Positions 55,358-64,000 of a stretch of DNA of 64,000 nt are shown here, piece by piece (positions within the stretch are counted from its first letter, which is position 1; each line of letters starts with the position of its first letter). The notes below the pieces were generated by a model. The model did no database searches, was not told where the DNA came from, and worked only from the letters and a program-made list of their open reading frames with translations. A program made the position numbers and the translations under genes. Source of the DNA: Rhypophila decipiens. Lineage: Eukaryota > Ascomycota > Sordariomycetes > Sordariales > Naviculisporaceae. The DNA is taken from contig MU858071.1 in assembly GCA_033297075.1 (NCBI GenBank), forward strand, positions 62,001 through 126,000, in the 5' to 3' direction.

Positions 55358-56518
55358 ATGGCCGACCCAAAGGCCATCATTGTGGGCATAAGCGGCTGCT
55401 CCTCAAGCGGCAAGACCACACTGGCCAGACTGCTGCGGGACATTTTCCCAAACACCTTTATCCTCCACGAAGATGACTTTTACAAGGCCGAGGATCAGTG
55501 AGCTGCTTTCACCTCTTCCCTGTCATATTCTTGAGGAAATCTTCTAACTGTCCCCAGGCTCCCCATCAAAGACGGCCTAGTAGACTGGGACTGCCCAGAA
55601 GCCATCTCCTTCCCAGACATGGAGAAAGCCCTCTCGCTCATTCGCTCGACAGGCACATTCCCAGTCAGTCTCCTTGCCCCCGATACTCGCGCCCTGTCCC
55701 GCCGCCATGACCACGGGTTTGCCCAGCAGCCTCTGTCTCAAATCGGAGGAAGAAGAGGTGCTGCCGCTTGTACCCCCATCACATTATCATCATCCTCCAA
55801 CCCTTCCTCAATCCCCCCTATCCCACAAGAACAAGAACAAGACAAACAGCCACTTACCAATTCCTCCCCGCTGGTGCCTCCGAAACAGCCATTTCTAGAC
55901 TCAAAAGAAGACCAAAACACAATAGGGAAATGTCCCGTCACAGAGACGCAAATCGCCTCGGCCAAGGCAAAAGTCACCAAGTGGCTTCAACCCGGCCACC
56001 CCGGCTCTCTCATCTTTCCCCCCAGCAAATCTCCAGCCGAGCAAGAAAGTCCCCCGGGTGGACCGCGCCTCTGCCTGCTAGACGGTTTCCTCCTCTACTC
56101 GCCCCATCTCCTCCCCCCGCAAATAATCTCCTCCCTCGACATAAAACTCTTTTTGCTCGTGTCAAAACAAAAGGCCACCAGGCGAAGGGAAGCAAGAGAC
56201 GGGTACGTCACGCTCGAAGGCTTCTGGACTGATCCCCCTGGCTACGTGGAAAAGATAGTCTGGCCGAATTACGTCGCTTCTCACAAGTGGCTCTTTAAAG
56301 ACGGCCATGTCGACGCCGGTGTCTTGGACGAGGATGCTATGCGGCGGTACGGGATTTTAGCGCCCGTGGGGAAAGGGATGGATGTCCCGTTTGAGGAGAC
56401 GTTGGATTGGGCCGTGGGGAGTATTATGGTGGAATTGGAACGGATTTATCTTCATTCTGAAGAGAAGATATCGGGAGAGGAAGGGAACCAGAAAGACAAG
56501 GAGAATCGCAGACAGTGA
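55358..56518 (+). CDS. NRK1: Nicotinamide riboside kinase
   Basis: Two exons, 55358-55497 and 55558-56518, with a 60-nt intron (GTGAGC, CTAAC, CAG), give 366 residues. The enzyme phosphorylates nicotinamide riboside to NMN in NAD salvage. The P-loop is GISGCSSSGKTT (residues about 9-20). LHEDDFYK holds the substrate-binding Asp block, followed by IKDGLVDWDCPEAI. LCLLDGFLLYSPHLL is the kinase core strand, KLFLLVSKQKATRRREARDG the lid, and WTDPPGYVEKIVWPNYVASH the C-terminal part. A low-complexity segment of about 65 residues (SSSSNPSSIPPIPQEQEQDK and beyond, near residues 105-165) is inserted between SFPDMEKAL and the core. This makes the protein longer than the yeast enzyme (about 240). Confidence 0.9.
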
Positions 56519-57063
56519 GGGGGAGCTTCTTTCTTGAACCAAGGTGGTCATGTCCACGGCAGAGCTAGAATCTCCTGCGTCGGTTTCAGTCTTTATACAT
56601 GGGACCTGCTTACTTTTACGCCACCAACTTTTGGATGCAAATATAATTAGGCAATGATGTCAACAGTTCAGAGCCGAGGTTTACCTGGAACGGGGAGCCA
56701 GTTTGTGGCCAAGTGCTACTGCGGCAATGAGAATTGAAATGAGTGTGTCCAGTGCAGAATGTTGACATTATCTAAGTAATGCACAAAAGATACTGTATGA
56801 TTTATTCAATGTATATACAAGCCCTCTCTCCTACCCCAAAACAAATGTCAAAAGTAATATGTGCAAGAAGTGAACAAGATGCTAATTCGTCTGTCCTATC
56901 ATCCGATGCAGTAGATTATTCCCTCCATAAACGCAGCATCCCATCATCCATTCATCATCCTAATCCGCTCGTCTATTTTTCCCCCCCAGCTTATGATATT
57001 CACTCACAATCATGGACAAAGCCAGAGGTCATGGATGACCGTTATGCAAAAGTATCGCTCCAT
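56519..57063. other. 3' region between convergent genes
   Basis: 545 bases between the NRK1 stop and the glucoamylase stop. AT-rich, no feature recognised. Confidence 0.5.
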
Positions 57064-59125
<2,062 letters not shown>

Positions 59126-61825
59126 GGCAGGCTGGAGGAGACCTGTGCTGTTGAGGACTGAGACCGAGACCGGGACCGTTGATGGCTGGAGAATGGAGGT
59201 GGTGGTGGTGAAGGCATTGAGAACGACTTGGGCCATGGTGATGGCTATTTATCTATAATTTGGATGATCTTCTTTTGTCTATCCTATTACTACCCTTGTT
59301 CGTGCTATTCCCATGTGGTCCTACGGTTCGTAACCCTGGACACGAGGAGCCGAACGGTTGACGACAATCAACCCAGCCAGCTGCACTCCGGACTGGAGTA
59401 CAGACTCGAGAAGCCGGGGCCTACAGTGTACAGTGTACACAGTCAGAGCTACAGCGTCCTCGTGGCAAGTACGCCACCATCTACTTCGGCCTGGTCGTGG
59501 AAGCTTCGGCGGCTGTGGGGAACGGGCCGAGATGGAGTAGTATAGCGATGGAGCAGTGCTCAACGTTCGGTGCTTCTTTTTGTCTCAAAACATTCCGAAT
59601 GTACACTTAGTTGGAGGTATGGTAGCAGCGAGCCGTTGTACCCAGGCACCGCAGATATGAAGTCTAGGCCAGTGAGGAGAGAAGAGGGGCGTTTGGAGTC
59701 TCTGGACCATGAAGCATCAAGAAGCTAATTCCCAGCAATGGATCTCGCCAAGGGAGGCGGCTAACCGATATGCAGGAAAGCACCGATGTCTTGCCGTCTG
59801 GAGTTGAAGTTGGGATGGGGAAAGTTGAAAAGCGCCCGAGACTCGGACGTCACAGGGCCGCCGTCAGCCGCCAATCAACGGCCTTGGTTCTGTCTTGTCA
59901 TGCCGTGTGGGGAAGGCGCATCCTTCCCGAAGTCAACAATCAACATCGACTCAACGGTCACGCAGGTGAAGATCACAGAATCCAACTATCAGCTAATCCG
60001 AACTAACGATGGTGTATACTGTATAATGGTATTCTTGACCATGGAAAAGACATACTTGAACGCAATCTCCCACAAGGTCACGCATAATGAACCGGTTACT
60101 CGTCGAGAGTATCGGATGACCCGAGACTCTCGGACTCCAACTAGGTATCTCCGGGTACAGTATGTATCGTTAACCCAGCTTCGGTGATGTCGAGGAGATC
60201 AGATGCCAACCTCCTGAGTATTCGCACCGGATCTCGGAGTACTGCAGAGTTGGCCTCCCCGACAACCAAGACGCACAACACTCATCATCCACTCTGGAAA
60301 ATTCAAATCGGTCCGTCTGGCGAGTCTCTGACCTGACGTGACAAACCGAGATGCCCTGCCCTATATGTTCCCCGCATCGGCACCAGAGCGAGATCGTGCG
60401 TGGCTGTGGGGTATGGGGTCCCGGATGCCGGCCTCCACAACCAGAAGGGAAGGTGTTCCCCGCGTTGACAGGGCTCCGACGACAAGAGCATTGTCCAAGG
60501 CCTGAGGTTTCAAACCGGATCACATGTCTGTCTCTTGAAGAAACCATCTTTGACAGAACGTCAGCATATGCCATTGCGTACCTTACATGGGCTTGGTATT
60601 CACGGTTCGTAGATCCTTGGCCTCCATCCATTGCTCAAGACATCGAAACCGGACCTACGATGCTTAGCGCCGGCCTTGTCCAACGGCCGGAGCGGGAGCT
60701 GAAGCTCCACCAGAATAAATGCAGGTCAACCGTCAAGATCGAGTTGTGGCTCTCCTATGTGCACTCGCCTCAAGAGAACCATTCATATCGTATCGGATGA
60801 TACCATTTCCACAGCTTGATGCAGATGCTGAGAACGAAGAGGAGAATCAAAGGATCTGCCAAGTGCTTGTTCAATGAAAATGACACTATTTCGGTTCCAA
60901 GGTTGTGTTCATAAGACATGCTCATCGGTCCTTTTCCGACCAAGTACAGTGACGCAGCGATTTCTGGCTGGTAATACCCTGCCTTGACACAACATCGCGG
61001 CAGCTCAGTTCATGACTGTTTGCCGCCGCAATGTGTCGAAGAGCTCGCAGAATGTGGAAGGGGACACTTGGACAAACAGACTGGTGAGAACAAGGGGCAC
61101 AGAGACTGGTGTAAACAATGCGCACGGGGAGCACCTTGAAACAGAAACAACAGCAAGGACAAAGTGTTCCTTGTTTCTGAGTCCAAGGGCTCTTAAAAAA
61201 AGAAGCAAGCAAAAGCCTGTAGATATGTAGCATGTCATGGTTTTCCCCAAGCCTCATAGATCGACGATCTTGGCCACGGTTTGGAATATAACTGCTCCGG
61301 AACATCTGAATTCACACCTGCTCAGCCTTTTACAGCGAACTGGGCTTCAACAGAGCCGATTAATCTTGAATCTGTCGGTTGGAAATTTACATTATGGTGA
61401 ACAAAATGGCTCCTTGGTTTACCGAACTGCCTCAGCAATCAACCCAAACACACCGAAGCATGAAGGGGATCGCTGGGCACAGATCCGTGGTGAGAAAAAG
61501 AAGAAAAAAAAATGGAAGGGATGCCGAAGCTGCAGACTACATATACCCAAATTTTTCTGGCCAGAGTGGGGCTGACAAAAACGTTATCTTATCTGTGCGC
61601 TGAGTCTGACTGGTGGATTTGCTTTGGAGCCACACTGGAGCTGCAAAGTCCCGTCAGAAGTCATGCATCAGCCTCAAACCTTGGCACTTAGATAGTGACT
61701 GGGATGTGATCCAAGCTTCTTTCGCGCAACTTCAACCTCCAAGGTCCTCATCGACATTTCTTTGCTTGTTTGACAAGCAATCATCTGTACAACCTTCCCA
61801 AGTTCTACTCGACATCACAGCCAAG
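59126..61825. other. Intergenic: glucoamylase promoter and SNU66 upstream region
   Basis: 2.7 kb. A TATA-like AAATTATAGATAAA (minus strand, 59246-59260) lies about 130 bases before the glucoamylase signal-peptide ATG. Frames at 60170-60631 (-) and 60351-60800 (+) overlap each other and have no domain. The right part leads into SNU66. The frame of SNU66 is open back to 61613 but without an ATG before 61826. Confidence 0.5.
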
Positions 61826-63817
61826 ATGGATGCCGCGGAAATTGAGAGTATCAACAAAATTCGCAAGGCGATGGGCATGAAGCTCTTGCCCGTCGCCGGC
61901 GCGGCCGCCGAGACGACCTCGCCCGAGAACGAAGAGGACGCGATGGCCACTCTCGAAGGCAGGGAGGGGCAGGCCTACGATAACTACCGAAAGATGCAAG
62001 AGGCTGAGGAAGCAAAACGGAAGCGTGAAGAGAGAGCTGCGGCCGTCAAGAAGGCCCGCGACAAGGTGCAGCGCTTTGCACTTCTCGAAGGCAAAGGCAT
62101 TGCCGATGACGATGACGATGACGAGGACCTCGATGCGAAATCTTGGCTAAAAAATCAGAAAAAGCGGCAAAAGAAAATCGAAGCCGCCAGAAAGCTAGAG
62201 GAGGAGAAAGCTGCCGCCGAGGCTGCCAGAGAGCACACCGCCAAAGATCTCGCTGGCGTCAAGGTGGCGCACGACATGACGAGCTTCCTCGATGGCGACG
62301 ATCAGATTCTCACTCTCAAAGATACTGGCGTACTGGAAAACGAAGACGAGGGAGATGAACTCGAAAACCTGGAACTTCGAGAACAAGAGAAGCTCCACGA
62401 GCGGCTTGATCTGAAAAAGAAGAAGCCGGTCTACGATCCCAACGACATCGACGAGACAGGTGAGCGTGGTATTCTATCACAGTACGACGAAGAAATTGGC
62501 GGCAAAAAGAAGAAGGCTTTCACATTAGATGCGATCGGCACCTCGTCAGATTTGGCCGACATTCTCGCCGGTCCCGTTCAAGCGAGGAAACGCCAAGTTG
62601 TAGACCTTGGCACTCTTGGTAAGCCATCCGTCTGTTTTGATGAACCGCAGCTCATGCTAACCGATACTTTTACAGACGACGCGCCTCCTCCCGTCTCGGA
62701 CTACCTGGACCCTTCCGAAATCAAGGTAAAGAAGCCCAAAAAGAAGAAGAACAAGTCAACACGGAAGCGCGAGGATGGCGACGATGCGCTGTATCCCGGA
62801 GACCAAAATGTTGGAAATGAACCCGACCAACTCATGGATGTCGATCCTGCGACTTTCACCAAAAAAAGAAAAATCGTCGACGAGGACTTTGTTGACGATG
62901 ATTTTCTCCAAACTTCACTGGCCAAGTCAAGAAAAGAGGCTTTGAAGAAGCGCAAGACCCGCCCAGAGGATATTGCAAAGCAGTTACGGGAAGAAGCTGA
63001 CAATGGGACGCCCGAGCCCGATGCAGACGGCGGCTTGGTTATTGACGAAATTAGTGAGTTCGTCGATGCCTTGCGTGCCTCAAAAGAGGAGGAGAAGAAG
63101 GCCCCGAAACCCCAAGCACCTGCCGCTGTTACAGCGATGGATCAAGACGGGTCGGATGAAGACGAAGAGATGGGTGGTACCGACAGCAGGCGAGACTCGG
63201 TGGCACGAGAAGTCACACCGCTTGCTGACCTACCGGCAACTGGTGTGGAGGAAGAAAAGACTGTCGCCGAGGGCATGGGAGCAACTCTGGCTCTTCTAAG
63301 AGAGCGCCAGCTTATCCAGGAGAGCAATGGAAACCAGCTTGTTGAGCAGTTCCGCCAAAAGGAGAAGTTCCTGGCAGAGCTCCATCGGCGCATGGCAGTC
63401 TTCGACGAGGAAGCGAAAAACCAGCGTGAGAGAGACAGGAAGAGTGGTCGACTGGATAAGATGTCGACCCGTGACCGTGAGGAGTGGCAACGGCAACAGA
63501 ATACGGCGCGAGAAACCCACCAGGCCAAGATTATGAACCAGCTATACCAAGAGGGGTACCGGCCGAACGTCGAGTTACGGTATATTGACGAAGAAGGACG
63601 CAGCCTCGACGCCAAGGAAGCTTTCAAGGAACTCTCTCACCAGTTCCACGGCAAAGGCAGCGGGAAGGGTAAGACTGACAAGAAACTCAAGAAGCTGGAG
63701 GCGGAGAGAAGAAGAATGGCACAAAGCAGCCTCGATGCCAGTCAGAACGTTGGTATGAACAGGGCGGCGACACACCAGGGAAAGAAGCGCAAGGAGGCCG
63801 GTGTCCGCCTTGCTTGA
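61826..63817 (+). CDS. SNU66: U4/U6.U5 tri-snRNP protein Snu66 (SART1)
   Basis: Two exons, 61826-62618 and 62676-63817, give 644 residues. The 57-nt intron (GTAAGC, CTAAC, ACAG) is stop-free and a multiple of three. Its removal joins LGTL to DDAPPPVSDYLDPSEIKVKK, which reads as the conserved family segment. Snu66 is a stable part of the tri-snRNP and needed for splicing. The N-terminus MDAAEIESINKIRKAMGMKL and GQAYDNYRKMQEAEEAKR are signature SART1 words, followed by a charged coiled-coil. LKDTGVLENEDEGDELENLE and KKKKPVYDPNDIDETGER lie in the middle. GMGATLALLRERQLI and MSTRDREEWQRQQ precede the conserved C-terminal block RPNVELRYIDEEGRSLDAKE, AFKELSHQFHGKGSGKGKTD, then a Lys/Arg tail. Domain content is nearly all charged helix, as expected. 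Length is close to the yeast protein (587) and shorter than human SART1 (800). Confidence 0.95.
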   Translation: MDAAEIESINKIRKAMGMKLLPVAGAAAETTSPENEEDAMATLEGREGQAYDNYRKMQEAEEAKRKREERAAAVKKARDKVQRFALLEGKGIADDDDDDEDLDAKSWLKNQKKRQKKIEAARKLEEEKAAAEAAREHTAKDLAGVKVAHDMTSFLDGDDQILTLKDTGVLENEDEGDELENLELREQEKLHERLDLKKKKPVYDPNDIDETGERGILSQYDEEIGGKKKKAFTLDAIGTSSDLADILAGPVQARKRQVVDLGTLGKPSVCFDEPQLMLTDTFTDDAPPPVSDYLDPSEIKVKKPKKKKNKSTRKREDGDDALYPGDQNVGNEPDQLMDVDPATFTKKRKIVDEDFVDDDFLQTSLAKSRKEALKKRKTRPEDIAKQLREEADNGTPEPDADGGLVIDEISEFVDALRASKEEEKKAPKPQAPAAVTAMDQDGSDEDEEMGGTDSRRDSVAREVTPLADLPATGVEEEKTVAEGMGATLALLRERQLIQESNGNQLVEQFRQKEKFLAELHRRMAVFDEEAKNQRERDRKSGRLDKMSTRDREEWQRQQNTARETHQAKIMNQLYQEGYRPNVELRYIDEEGRSLDAKEAFKELSHQFHGKGSGKGKTDKKLKKLEAERRRMAQSSLDASQNVGMNRAATHQGKKRKEAGVRLA

Positions 63818-64000
63818 GAGGTTAACCACGGAAATTTTTCAATGGGTCTTTTCAGGAGCACAGAAGCTCGACCGGAGTTTTGGCAAAGGGCGTTGTTCGG
63901 GTTCTTTAAAGGTGCATAACCATCTCTTACATTATTCCAAATCAACTTGTTAACATCTGCTAACACGAGAATGAGCATTTGCAGTCCCTTTCTGAGGTAA
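63818..64000. other. 3' flank of SNU66
   Basis: The last 183 bases hold the 3' end of SNU66. Nothing else can be supported at this window edge. Confidence 0.5.

Noticed and set aside
60351..60800. 149-codon + strand frame starting MPCPIC
   Set aside because: The first residues look like a zinc motif, but no further Cys/His pattern follows and the opposite strand is equally open.

Overview
The window is nuclear DNA of a filamentous ascomycete (Pezizomycotina, most likely Sordariomycetes). The evidence is short spliceosomal introns (mostly about 50-110 nt) with GT-AG ends and CTAAC/CTGAC-like branch sites, intron-containing housekeeping genes on both strands, long leaders and intergenic gaps, and fungal-specific families such as a GH15-CBM20 glucoamylase, a SMP/C2 tricalbin-like protein, COA1 and SNU66. 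There are no operons, rRNA, CRISPR arrays or recognisable tRNAs. I rebuilt gene models by hand, choosing splice sites that keep the frame and restore conserved motifs. Every multi-exon model sums to a multiple of three.

Layout. 0-10.9 kb: a bHLH transcription factor (+), a four-helix membrane protein (-), COA1 (+), the mitoribosomal protein uL3m (-) and, head-to-head with it, a CCDC25/Jlp2-type NFACT-R protein (+). 11.9-17.9 kb: a DUF2293 protein (-) diverging from a DHX35-type DEAH helicase (+). 19.7-25.3 kb: two single-span membrane proteins with large disordered tails, one of them with an extracellular Ser/Thr stalk. 25.3-31.5 kb: 6.3 kb with no supportable gene but a 215-bp MITE-like inverted-repeat element, ending at a small secreted CAP-like protein with a strong TATA promoter. 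32.4-34.4 kb: a Y-family polymerase iota homologue (-). 37-38.7 kb: a disordered polyQ protein. 41-44.9 kb: a tricalbin-like ER contact-site protein. 45.9 kb: a 60-residue membrane microprotein. 47.7-56.5 kb: a dense block of UreG, TSR1 head-to-head with UTP7, PTH2, and a nicotinamide riboside kinase. 57-59.1 kb: glucoamylase (-). 61.8-63.8 kb: SNU66/SART1.

Functional themes are ribosome production (TSR1, UTP7, uL3m), mitochondria (COA1, uL3m, possibly PTH2), splicing (DHX35-like, SNU66), DNA damage tolerance (Pol iota), and starch and urea use (glucoamylase, UreG). They do not form one pathway or a biosynthetic cluster.

The most unusual observation is in the CCDC25/Jlp2 homologue. The only frame-preserving model with canonical splice sites has an exon of a single nucleotide (10210), which completes the Trp codon of a conserved Trp-Phe-His block. 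The polymerase iota homologue is also odd: a 24-nt exon encodes only the first catalytic block and is followed by a GC-AG intron.
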